Shown piece after piece: positions 34,528 to 42,101 of a stretch of DNA of 51,584 nt (its first letter is position 1; each line of letters begins with the position of its first letter). The position numbers and the translations under genes are program-made. The notes below the pieces were generated by a model. The model did no database searches, had not been told where the DNA came from, and worked only from the letters and a program-made list of their open reading frames with translations. This DNA comes from CAYLNH01 sp964384625 (GTDB lineage Bacteria > Verrucomicrobiota > Lentisphaeria > JABSQK01). Where the stretch lies: positions 1-51,584 of the forward strand of contig CAYLNH010000016.1 of assembly GCA_964384625.1 (NCBI GenBank). Reading direction: 5' to 3'.

Positions 34528-35583
34528 ATGAGCAACCGCATCGCCATACGCGGCATCGGCCCGGTGGGCGGCTTCGGTACCGGTCGGGAGGACCTCCTTG
34601 CAGCATTGGACCAGTTGCCCGGCCCGAATGCAACGGTCTCGGTCGACACCGAAGCGGGCGCGAAAGACATGCCGGCGTATCTGGCGGACGTCAGCCGGCT
34701 GACCGACTACGTCAACAAACGCAAGCTGCGCCGCATCGACAAATTCTCGAAGATGGCCGTCCTCGGAGCCGCGCTGGCGCTGGAAGACGCCGGCCTGCTG
34801 GACGCCGATCACACGCGGACCGGCGTTGTCGTCGCCACCGGCTACGGCGCGGCCGGCACCACCTTCGCGTTTCTGGATTCGGTGATGGACGACGGCGATG
34901 CCTGCGCGTCGCCGACGATGTTCTCCAATTCCGTGCACTCGGCGGCGGCGGCGAACGTCACGATTCTACTGGGCCTCACCGGGCCGGGATTGACGATCAG
35001 CCAGTTTGAGATGTCGGTGCCGGTCGGACTGTGGACGGCGCGCCAGTGGCTGCTGGACGGGCGTGTGGATCGCGTGTTGTTCGGCGGCATTGACGAGTAT
35101 TGCAGCGTCCTGGGATATGCCCGCGACTGCTACTTCGGCGTCGGCAACGAGGGCCCGTTGCGGCCGCTGGCATTCGACCGCCAGACTGCCGTAGTGGGGG
35201 AGGGCGCCTGCTTCCTGGTGTTGACCCGGGATGATCATTCCGCGTCCGGCTTTGTTGCGGATATCGCCATCGGCCACCTCGATGCCGATGTCCCGCCGCT
35301 GGCGGACGCGGTTGTCTTCGCCGGTGCGGATGGACACCGGCAATGCGGCAAACGGTATGCCGCGACGGTCGGCGACAAAGCCGTCTGTGCCTGTGCCCCG
35401 GTGTACGGCAGTTTGCCGACGGGACCGGCATTCGATCTGGCGATTGCCGCTCTGGCGTTGCAGAACGAAACGTTGTGGGATATGCCGGACGTGGCGGCGC
35501 CCGCACTTACTGAAGCGATTCGCTGTCTGAAGATTGCCGGGGACGGGGAGTTCGGGGTGGTCACGGTTACGGGGCCGGCATGA
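34528..35583 (+). CDS. KS-like chain-length factor without active-site cysteine (second)
   Basis: A 351-residue ketosynthase homologue. Family strands are recognisable (IAIRGIGPVGGFGTG, DKFSKMAVLGAALALEDAG, GVVVATGYGAAGTT). The position of the nucleophilic cysteine reads ISQFEMS (residues 157-163), and the histidine motifs of an active KS are absent. This points to a chain-length-factor partner for the KS at 33276. The ATG at 34528 has GGAGGGGAC upstream; the open frame extends to a GTG at 34507. It overlaps the PagL-like gene by four bases. Confidence 0.83.
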   Translation: MSNRIAIRGIGPVGGFGTGREDLLAALDQLPGPNATVSVDTEAGAKDMPAYLADVSRLTDYVNKRKLRRIDKFSKMAVLGAALALEDAGLLDADHTRTGVVVATGYGAAGTTFAFLDSVMDDGDACASPTMFSNSVHSAAAANVTILLGLTGPGLTISQFEMSVPVGLWTARQWLLDGRVDRVLFGGIDEYCSVLGYARDCYFGVGNEGPLRPLAFDRQTAVVGEGACFLVLTRDDHSASGFVADIAIGHLDADVPPLADAVVFAGADGHRQCGKRYAATVGDKAVCACAPVYGSLPTGPAFDLAIAALALQNETLWDMPDVAAPALTEAIRCLKIAGDGEFGVVTVTGPA

Positions 35584-36260
35584 GGCGGATCGCGGTCGCT
35601 GCCCTCGTTGCCGGGCTGACGGTTTCGGGCGTGGCTCAGGATCGCCTCGCTGCCGCGGTTGTCTCGGGATTCCGGCAGCGGAGCATCGGCGAAGCCCGAC
35701 TCTGCGAGGAGGCGGCGGAGGAGGTTATTCTGGATGCGAAGCTCTTCGGGAATTTCGGCGAGGTGGTCAAAGGAAAGGTCGACCATCGCCGCTCCTGGAG
35801 CCTGAGTTACGGTCTGGATTACGACGATGAACCACACGTCGACTGGCTGTTGCTGTCGTATCAGACGGTGTACGACTACAGCGATGTCTGGGTGCATCCG
35901 ACGCCGGAAAACCTGAAGATCAAATTCGAGGCAGCCGTCGGCTGCCGCTTGCGGACCTCGGTGCGCACGGTGGCATCCGTCGGCATGTTTGCACATTATT
36001 ACCTCAAGTGGCTGGAGACCGACCGCTTCCGGCCGTTTATCGACGGCGGCATCGGCATTATCTACACGGACTTTCAGCGGCCGCACCAGGGCCTGCGCTG
36101 GAACTTCAATCCGCGTTTCAGCATCGGCACAGACATCAAGCGCGACGGCAAGCCGCCGTATTACATCGCGCTTCGCGCCCATCACGTGTCAAACGCGGGC
36201 ATCGACGAAGATAATGTCGGCATCAACTCGGTCTTGCTGGTGATCGGGAAGTATTTCTGA
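35580..36260 (+). CDS. PagL-like outer-membrane acyloxyacyl hydrolase
   Basis: A 226-residue exported beta-barrel-like protein. A signal peptide (about residues 1-20) is followed by alternating strands ending in an aromatic C-terminus (VLLVIGKYF), typical of outer-membrane insertion. Near the end RAHHVSNAGID matches the HxSNAG catalytic motif of lipid A 3-O-deacylase PagL (His202, Ser204); the third catalytic residue is not obvious. PagL removes an ester-linked acyl chain from lipid A. Coupled by a four-base overlap to the last CLF gene, it may process or receive the polyene-bearing lipid at the outer membrane. The role is inference; membership in the PagL family is moderately supported. Confidence 0.75.
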   Translation: MRRIAVAALVAGLTVSGVAQDRLAAAVVSGFRQRSIGEARLCEEAAEEVILDAKLFGNFGEVVKGKVDHRRSWSLSYGLDYDDEPHVDWLLLSYQTVYDYSDVWVHPTPENLKIKFEAAVGCRLRTSVRTVASVGMFAHYYLKWLETDRFRPFIDGGIGIIYTDFQRPHQGLRWNFNPRFSIGTDIKRDGKPPYYIALRAHHVSNAGIDEDNVGINSVLLVIGKYF

Positions 36261-37054
36261 TGCCGCTACGCGGCAATGCGTCAGTGATGGTCGGCAGCGT
36301 CTGCCGCCGTTCCACCACCGGCAGGCTTGACCTGCCGGAGTGATGGTCGGCGGGCTATAGGCGCAGGCGGCGTCCGGTCAGCTGCACGGTCCGCGAAAAG
36401 CTTTCTGGAGCCCCCCGCGGCCTTGCGCCGCTGAGCACGTGGGGAGAAGGAGGTGGCCGGGGCTATAGCATTTCCCAAAAAACTATAGCCGCTAACACGG
36501 CAGGGCCTACTACAACGCCTTCAGCGTTGAACCGTATCTCCCCCCATCCTGGGGTAGGCTTCGCCAACCCCAGGCTCAAGACTATCACGCCTTCAGCGTG
36601 AGGAGTGGCGGCTACAGAATAGCTTAAAACGCTCTAAACTCCCAACAACGTATTCATCCGTCAGACAAACTGAGGGGGTCTTTTTCGGACCGGAGGAGTA
36701 GAATTCGCGAGATTCCTGAGGCCGGACATCGCCGCCACCCTTTTTGCGGCAGGTGTCGCCGGGCTGACCACTGCTCCAGCAGGTTAAGCCTGCTGGTGGC
36801 AGGAGAGCAGCACGCGGGGGCCACTCCCCGTGACTGACGCATTGCGGTACGCGGATGGCAAGCCTTGATGCAATCAGTCTTGATTGCTATGTTTGTCTGC
36901 GCTGTGTCGCGTAAAGAAAGGCAACCCGGTGGGGCAGGGAGAAGCCAGTGAGTGTGAAGTTGGAGTCAGCCAGAAGTATCAGGGATGTTTGGCGCTGGTC
37001 ACAGTTCTGGTGCCGGGCACGTTGGCAACGGTTCTTATGCTCTGGGGGAAGCGG
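36261..37054. repeat. Hairpin-rich intergenic region after the operon
   Basis: About 790 bases without a convincing gene. It holds a series of short perfect hairpins: CCGGCAGG/CCTGCCGG (36318-36338), AACGC-CTTCA-GCGTT (36514-36528), CCTGGGGT/ACCCCAGG (36548-36574), CACGC-CTTCA-GCGTG (36596-36610) and CCAGCAGG/CCTGCTGG (36776-36796). Several have loops CTTCA or CTTGA/TTAAG, the same shape as the hairpin at 18310-18328. They look like dispersed REP-like elements. A TTG-initiated frame from 36884 reaches the next gene but has no ribosome site or homology before 37055. Confidence 0.7.
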
Positions 37055-37312
37055 ATGAGCAGCAACGTTGAACGATTGATTGCGAGTGCGGTTGAGGACG
37101 AAGAACGTCGGCGAATGCTGCTGCAGGATCCGGAAGTTCTGGCGGCAGATCTGCATGTGCAGTTGACGGATGTCGAGATGGAAGTACTTCACGCAATGAC
37201 CGAGGAACGTCTGATGCAGATGATTCAGGCCTTGACTGACCGGGAACTGGAACTCGATGAGCCGGACGCCAAACGTCGGAAACTCCACTTCACCGGACAC
37301 ACCGTCGGGTAG
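37055..37312 (+). CDS. NHLP-leader-like small peptide (Os1348-like, possible RiPP precursor)
   Basis: An 85-residue peptide whose first 60 residues resemble the nitrile-hydratase-like leader peptide clan, Os1348 type. It starts VERLIASAVEDEERRRMLLQ, then DPEVLAADL, LTDVEMEVLHAM and ERLMQMIQAL. The family pattern is VExxIxxAxxDxxFRxxLLxDPExxL...LTxxExxxL. In RiPP systems such leaders recruit modifying enzymes to a C-terminal core; here the tail (about 18 residues, basic, ending FTGHTVG) has no cysteine or obvious core. No cyclodehydratase or lanthionine synthase is adjacent. The ATG has GGGGGAAG upstream. The longer frame from TTG 36884 would add a hydrophobic stretch. Function is not established. 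Confidence 0.6.
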   Translation: MSSNVERLIASAVEDEERRRMLLQDPEVLAADLHVQLTDVEMEVLHAMTEERLMQMIQALTDRELELDEPDAKRRKLHFTGHTVG

Positions 37313-37375
37313 GGCGACATAGCAGGGGGCCGGCTCCGAATACAAGATCACGTTGGAATGAAGCTGGAGCGACGC

Positions 37376-38035
37376 ATGAAAAACAGAAGAAAACTGATGG
37401 CCGGCGGGGCGTTGCTGGCGGCCGGGGCGGCGATCGCGTTTTTTCCGCTGGGCTGCAGCGTCGTCGGCATCCGGACGGTGGACGAACCTGCATTCACGGT
37501 TCTCATGCAGGAGGGATCTTTTGCGGTGCGGCAGTATGAAGAAATTGTCATTGCGGAGACCACGGTCGCTGACGAAGACTACAAGGAAGCCGGGAGCATC
37601 GCCTTTCGGCGACTGTTTCGCTACATTTCGGGCGACAACGTGAACGGGAAAGAAATTGCGATGACCGCGCCGGTATTCGCCGACAAGGAGGAAGACGGAG
37701 AGAAGATCGCGATGACCGCACCGGTGCTTGCCGAGCAACAGACGGCCGGCTGGCGCTACGCGTTCGTTCTGCCGGACGACTTCGACTTGGCCTCTGCCCC
37801 CAAACCGACTGACCCCAAGGTCGTCCTTTCCGTGATCCCGAAGAAAAAAGTCGCCGTGATCCGGTATGCCGGCCGTTGGCAGGAGGCGATAATGCGCGAG
37901 AAAGCCGCTGAGCTGTCGAAGTTCATAGAAAAGAACGGATTGAAACCGGTGTCGACGCCGCGCTCCGCCCGCTACGACCCGCCTTGGACGATCCCCTTCC
38001 TGCGGCGTAACGAGGTGATGATCGATGTCGAATAG
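37376..38035 (+). CDS. SOUL-family heme-binding lipoprotein
   Basis: A 219-residue protein of the SOUL family. The N-terminus is a lipoprotein signal (basic MKNRRKLM, hydrophobic stretch, FPLGC lipobox), so it is probably membrane-anchored. The SOUL fold follows: VRQYEEIVIAETTV, FRRLFRYISGDN, two KIAMTAPV motifs, and a C-terminal YDPPWTIPFLRRNEVMI. SOUL proteins bind heme or other tetrapyrroles with modest affinity; the bacterial role is poorly known. The first ATG at 37358 lies 6 codons upstream and is possible. A 9-bp inverted repeat (38060-38086) follows the stop. Confidence 0.9.
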   Translation: MKNRRKLMAGGALLAAGAAIAFFPLGCSVVGIRTVDEPAFTVLMQEGSFAVRQYEEIVIAETTVADEDYKEAGSIAFRRLFRYISGDNVNGKEIAMTAPVFADKEEDGEKIAMTAPVLAEQQTAGWRYAFVLPDDFDLASAPKPTDPKVVLSVIPKKKVAVIRYAGRWQEAIMREKAAELSKFIEKNGLKPVSTPRSARYDPPWTIPFLRRNEVMIDVE

Positions 38036-38059
38036 AACCACACGTCAGGCAAGCCGACA

Positions 38060-38086
38060 GTTTTGTCCGGCCTGCGTGGACAAAAC
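38060..38086. terminator. Possible terminator after the SOUL gene
   Basis: Perfect inverted repeat GTTTTGTCC / GGACAAAAC with a nine-base loop, 25 bases past the stop. It lacks a T-run, so termination is uncertain; it may be another gene-end hairpin. A second hairpin (CTGCCGG-CTAAGT-CCGGCAG) lies near 38126-38152, just before the ACP gene. Confidence 0.45.
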
Positions 38087-38173
38087 AGACCTCCGTGTTA
38101 AGGTATTGCCCTCTATTTTTCTGGAATCTGGTCTGCCGGCTAAGTCCGGCAGTTGGTTAGGAGCGGAAACACG

Positions 38174-38452
38174 GTGTCAGACTCACCTGCTGAGCTCGAA
38201 GATGAGCTTAAGAAGCTGATCATTGATAAATGCAATATAACCGACGTCGAGCCGGATGAAGTCGGCTATGACGACCCCCTGTTCGGGCCGGATTCCCCGC
38301 TTGGCCTCGATTCCCTGGATGCCGTAGAGGTCGTCGTTGCCGTCCAAAAGGCCTACGACGTCCAGATCGGCAACCAGAAGAAAAGCCGTGAGGTGTTAGC
38401 CTCATTGCGCACCCTGGCCAACTTCCTCCGCGAGAAGAACGGCCTGGCATAG
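38174..38452 (+). CDS. Acyl carrier protein (second)
   Basis: A 92-residue acyl carrier protein with attachment serine Ser47 in LGLDSLDAVEVVVAVQKAY. It resembles the ACP at 33016 (same DSLDAVE core and DDPLFG loop), so the two look like paralogues. Aryl polyene systems use two ACPs (ApeE and ApeF), and this could be the second, although it lies 1.9 kb past the operon and separate from it. The GTG at 38174 is preferred, with AGGAG (38159-38163) upstream; a TTG at 38153 is an alternative. A GCCGGC hairpin follows near 38473-38490. Confidence 0.9.
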   Translation: MSDSPAELEDELKKLIIDKCNITDVEPDEVGYDDPLFGPDSPLGLDSLDAVEVVVAVQKAYDVQIGNQKKSREVLASLRTLANFLREKNGLA

Positions 38453-38567
38453 GGCCGTTCCGGCCACTGCTGCCGGCATTATTGCCGGCCTCCCGCCCTG
38501 CTCCCTTGCATGCCTCAACGGGAGTGGTACTTTCCATTCGCTTTAACGTTCAGAAGGAGAATCCGCA

Positions 38568-40262
38568 TTGAGACGCTACGAGAAGTTTGACATCGTCGAC
38601 ATGGCGCAGAAGGCGCAGAATTACCTCACCAGCATGGTGGACGAACGCTACGACTACCTGCCGTACTGGTTTATCGCGATCAACGAATCGCCGGCCTGGG
38701 CGCGGCATGTGCGCGTGGACGACGCCGAACTGGTGGCCAGCTGGTACGAAGCCATCGTCTGCATGCGCCGCATGCTGGGTGCCGACGACCACGCTCTGGC
38801 CGTCGAGGAAGGTTTCAAGAAGCATCTCCTGCGCTCCTGGGGGCCGAAAGGCCTGCGTTATCATGAGGACTACCCGTGGTCGAACACAAACCATTCGTCG
38901 TTTCACGAGATGGCCTATATCCTGGCGGCGTTAAATCGTTGGCTCGAGGAAGAACCGGACAACGAAGACGTTGAGAAACTGGCCTCCGGCCTCGTGCGCG
39001 GCATGCGCGAACTGGTCGTACAGCGCAAGATCCGCACCTTCTGGTCGGGCGACTTCCCGATCAACGAACCGGTCTATGAATTTCCCGGCGACGTTTATCT
39101 GCGCGACGGCGGCTTCGTCCCGGAACGCGTTACCGGCCGCGGCGAGGAATCCGTGCGCAACGGCATGATGCTGGAAGCCGTGGTGACGCGCGCCATCCGT
39201 CATGACGACGAGGTCGCTCTGGACTTGGCCGAAGGCATGGCCAACCACCTGCTCGGTTTGTCGCGGTATTTCAACTACAAGGGCGAGTTCTTCGGTCATG
39301 TACACAGTGCTGTCTGGGTCGCCCGCGGCCTGATCCGTTTAGGCGTGCACTTGAAGCGTCCGCACTACCTCGACAAGGGTCATGAGATCTTCAAATACGT
39401 CAAGTCTCTCAGCTCCGAGTTCGGCTGGGTGCCGGAATACGCGCAATGGCATCCGATGGAAGAGGAACACTGTGAGACGTGCTGCATTCGCGACATGCTC
39501 GAGTGCGCCCTGGACCTGATTGACGCGGGTTATGACTATTGGGAGATGGTCGACAAGTTCACGCGCAACCAGTTGTCCGAACAGCAGGTGAAAGACGGCT
39601 GTTTCGTTGGTGTTGACAACAGTCGCGAGGACGAAGAGGACAGAACCTGGAAAGACATGGACAAGCGCATTGTCGGCGGCTGGTCCGGCGGCGGCGAACC
39701 GAATTCGATCAGTCTGTCGCGTTTCCGTTCGATCGCCGGCTGTTGTGTCGGCACGGCGCCGCAGGCGGTCTGGGCCGTCTGGGCGCGCATCATCGAGCCG
39801 CGCGACAACGGCATCTACATCAACCTGCCGATGGAGAAGGAAGACGATATCGCCAAGGTCGAGATCGGCTACCCGAACGAGGGCTTCCTGCAGGTGACGG
39901 CAAAGCAGGGCGGCGATTATTTCGTGCGTGTCTACGACTGGATGGGCTCGCGCATTCAGGCGACGGTCGACGGCAAGGACGTCCCGCTGACGTTTGCCGA
40001 CAACTGCGCGGTATTCCGCGGCGTGGCGGCCGGTACGGTCATCCGTCTGGCGCATCCGTTGACGGAGGAAGTTCGCCACGAGACGTGTCGCGGCCTGAAT
40101 CTGACGGTGACCTGGCGCGGTTCGGACGTGGTCCGTCTGGATCCGCCGGGCCTGCCGCTGCAGTTGTATCAGCGCGCTGAAGGCGTGCCGAAGAAGTACC
40201 CGGCCCCGCCGACCGCCGGCGGCGGCGATGTGTCGATGGCGCCGACCGAGCAGAAGAAGTAG
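38568..40262 (+). CDS. GH127-like (DUF1680) alpha/alpha-barrel protein
   Basis: A 564-residue protein of the beta-L-arabinofuranosidase GH127/DUF1680 type by its barrel pattern and its cysteine-glutamate site: EEEHCETCCIRDM (Cys302, Glu303, Cys305, Cys306) and GCCVGTAPQ (Cys392, Cys393). In characterised GH127 enzymes cysteines from these two positions hold zinc and one acts as nucleophile. The C-terminal 150 residues form a beta-sandwich (NLPMEKEDDIAKVEIGYPNEG). No signal peptide is seen. The natural substrate is unknown; family members cleave arabinofuranosides, but many DUF1680 proteins are uncharacterised. TTG start with AAGGAGAA upstream. Confidence 0.8.
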   Translation: MRRYEKFDIVDMAQKAQNYLTSMVDERYDYLPYWFIAINESPAWARHVRVDDAELVASWYEAIVCMRRMLGADDHALAVEEGFKKHLLRSWGPKGLRYHEDYPWSNTNHSSFHEMAYILAALNRWLEEEPDNEDVEKLASGLVRGMRELVVQRKIRTFWSGDFPINEPVYEFPGDVYLRDGGFVPERVTGRGEESVRNGMMLEAVVTRAIRHDDEVALDLAEGMANHLLGLSRYFNYKGEFFGHVHSAVWVARGLIRLGVHLKRPHYLDKGHEIFKYVKSLSSEFGWVPEYAQWHPMEEEHCETCCIRDMLECALDLIDAGYDYWEMVDKFTRNQLSEQQVKDGCFVGVDNSREDEEDRTWKDMDKRIVGGWSGGGEPNSISLSRFRSIAGCCVGTAPQAVWAVWARIIEPRDNGIYINLPMEKEDDIAKVEIGYPNEGFLQVTAKQGGDYFVRVYDWMGSRIQATVDGKDVPLTFADNCAVFRGVAAGTVIRLAHPLTEEVRHETCRGLNLTVTWRGSDVVRLDPPGLPLQLYQRAEGVPKKYPAPPTAGGGDVSMAPTEQKK

Positions 40263-40369
40263 GACAGCAAAACCGCAACTCAACGCGCGAAGCTGAACTG
40301 AAGGGAGGTCGAGACTCCGCCGACAGCGTCGGGGCATCTTCTCGCGGCTGTCGGAGCTCCATGGCAAAG

Positions 40370-40405
40370 AAAGGACCTCCTTGCGTGCGGCAAAGGAGGT
40401 CCTTT
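40370..40405. terminator. Convergent terminator hairpin
   Basis: Perfect 13-bp inverted repeat (AAAGGACCTCCTT / AAGGAGGTCCTTT) with a ten-base loop, between the convergent GH127-like gene and hisG. Flanking A and T residues on both sides are consistent with weak two-way termination. Confidence 0.8.
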
Positions 40406-40437
40406 GAATTCCAGGTCGATTCGGCCCGCCGAATAAA

Positions 40438-41310
40438 CTATTCGACGATTTTGTTGAGGGAGTACTCCACAATGCCTTCGGCGCCGAGCTCTTTGAGTTT
40501 CGGGATGAGTTCACGGACCACGCGTTCCTCGATGACGGTGGTCAGGGCGACCCAGTCTTCATCGACCAGCGGCGACACGGTCGGCACCCGCAACGCCGGC
40601 AGGCAGTTGATGATGGCTTCGACGTTGTCCTTTTCGACGTTCATCATCAAGCCGACTTTGTCTTCCGCGTTCAGAACGCCGCCGAGCAGCATGGCGATGC
40701 GCTCGATCTTGGTTCGCTTGGCTTCGTCGTCCCAGGATTGCGGGCAGGCGATGAAGCGCGTGGTCGAGGTGCAGAGTGTATCGATGATCTTCAGGTTGTT
40801 GGCCTGCAGTGAGGACCCGGTTTCGGTGACTTCGACGATCGCATCGGCAAGGCGCGGCGGCTTGACTTCGGTGGCGCCCCAACTGAATTCGACGCTGGCG
40901 TTGACGCCGTGCTCTTCGAGGTAGCGTTTGGTCATGCCGACGACTTCGGTGGCGATACGTTTGCCTTCGAGGTCTTTGGGGCCGGCAATATCGGAGTCCT
41001 CCGGAACGGCGAGCACCCAGCGGACGGGGCGACGGCTGACTTTGCCGTAGACGAGTTCGCAGACTTCGACGACATCCGCCCCGGTTTCCACGATCCAGTC
41101 CCGGCCGGTCAGGCCGCAGTCGAGGATGCCCTCGGCGACGTAGCGGGCCATTTCCTGGGCGCGGATCAGGGTGCATTCGATTTCGGGGTCGTCGATGCTC
41201 GGGTAGTAGGAACGGCTGGCGACGCGGATATTCCAGCCGGCCTTCCGGAACATTTCGATTGTACTGTCCTGCAGGCTGCCTTTCGGCAGGCCAAGTTGTA
41301 GTTTAGCCAT
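40438..41310 (-). CDS. hisG: ATP phosphoribosyltransferase, long form
   Basis: A 290-residue HisG of the long, HisZ-independent type. It catalyses the first step of histidine biosynthesis: ATP plus PRPP to phosphoribosyl-ATP. Seen features are LGLPKGSL at the N-terminus, the LTGRDWIVETGADV segment, the PRPP-binding EVTETGSSLQANNLKIIDT, and the C-terminal regulatory ACT-like domain (VGLMMNVEKDNVEAIINCLPAL... ) that binds histidine for feedback. It lies downstream of hisI in the same orientation, separated by a 105-base heptamer array. Confidence 0.95.
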   Translation of the reverse strand: MAKLQLGLPKGSLQDSTIEMFRKAGWNIRVASRSYYPSIDDPEIECTLIRAQEMARYVAEGILDCGLTGRDWIVETGADVVEVCELVYGKVSRRPVRWVLAVPEDSDIAGPKDLEGKRIATEVVGMTKRYLEEHGVNASVEFSWGATEVKPPRLADAIVEVTETGSSLQANNLKIIDTLCTSTTRFIACPQSWDDEAKRTKIERIAMLLGGVLNAEDKVGLMMNVEKDNVEAIINCLPALRVPTVSPLVDEDWVALTTVIEERVVRELIPKLKELGAEGIVEYSLNKIVE

Positions 41311-41323
41311 ACGGGGGACCTTT

Positions 41324-41428
41324 GGTAATCAGTAATCGGTAATCAGTAATCGGTAATCAGTAATCGGTAATCAGTAATCGGTAATCGGTAATCAGCAATC
41401 GGTAATCGGTGAGCGGTGAGCGGTGATC
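41324..41428. repeat. Heptamer array (G/A)GTAATC, fifteen units
   Basis: Fifteen tandem 7-bp units fill nearly all of the 129-base hisI-hisG gap. GGTAATC and AGTAATC alternate in the first part; GGTGAGC and GGTGATC appear at the end. Read along the histidine transcript this is the reverse complement. The family is the same as at 28809-28878 and 29405-29432. Confidence 0.93.
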
Positions 41429-41439
41429 GGTCGGGCAGG

Positions 41440-41826
41440 CTACTTTTTGCCGTAGACCTGGTCGGGATCGAAGACGGGGGCATCGCCGCAGTCGACAAGC
41501 TCGCCGTTCTCGACCTTGCGGTAGAAACAGGTGCGCCGGCCCGTATGGCATGCGGCCCCGCCGACCTGCTCCACTTTCAGGACGACGGCGTCCTGATCAC
41601 AGTCGACGAGAATTTCCTTTACTTGCTGCACGTTGCCGGAGGTCTTGCCTTTGGTCCAGAGCTCCTGTCGGGAACGGGACCAATAGGTCGCCAACCCGGT
41701 CTTCAGGGTTTCTTCCCAGGATGCCTGGTTGATGTAGGCCAGCATGAGGACCTCACCGGTTGCGGCGTCCTGGGCGACGGCGGGGAGGAGTCCGTCAGCG
41801 CTTTTGGCGAAATCCAGAATTGCCAT
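41440..41826 (-). CDS. hisI: Phosphoribosyl-AMP cyclohydrolase
   Basis: A 128-residue HisI, the third step of histidine biosynthesis. The metal-binding core is clear: SRSRQELWTKGKTSGNVQQV, then DCDQDAVVLKVEQVGGAACHTGRRTCFYR with the zinc cysteines, plus LMLAYINQASWEETLKTGLATYWSRS. The start is the ATG at 41826 (MAILDFAKS), matching the family's N-terminus; the frame is open upstream to 42144 without homology. The phosphoribosyl-ATP pyrophosphatase (HisE) domain is absent and must be encoded elsewhere. Confidence 0.94.
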   Translation of the reverse strand: MAILDFAKSADGLLPAVAQDAATGEVLMLAYINQASWEETLKTGLATYWSRSRQELWTKGKTSGNVQQVKEILVDCDQDAVVLKVEQVGGAACHTGRRTCFYRKVENGELVDCGDAPVFDPDQVYGKK

Positions 41827-42101
41827 TTGGGTAACCGTATCTCTGCTGTTTATCGTTGGTTCCGCCGCGCTGCGGCACTGTCGTGCGGGCGCTGTCAGCG
41901 GCTTGAAGAGCGCTAATATGCTCGTATGTTTCCCTTTTGCAACCCCGCGGGCCGGGGTTCGGGAGATAAGGAGCGACCAGCGAACAGGAGACGCTGCCGG
42001 CAATGCGGTCTTTCTTTCTGCCCGCGTTGGCTGGATCCGGGTCTCCTGTCTGACGCGTCCCGACGACGCAGATTCGGCTTTCAGCGAAGAGGATTTCGGC
42101 T

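Noticed and set aside
36884..37054. Longer N-terminus with hydrophobic segment for the NHLP-like peptide
   Set aside because: The TTG at 36884 has no ribosome site and the leader pattern begins at 37055, which has GGGGGAAG upstream. Kept only as an alternative.
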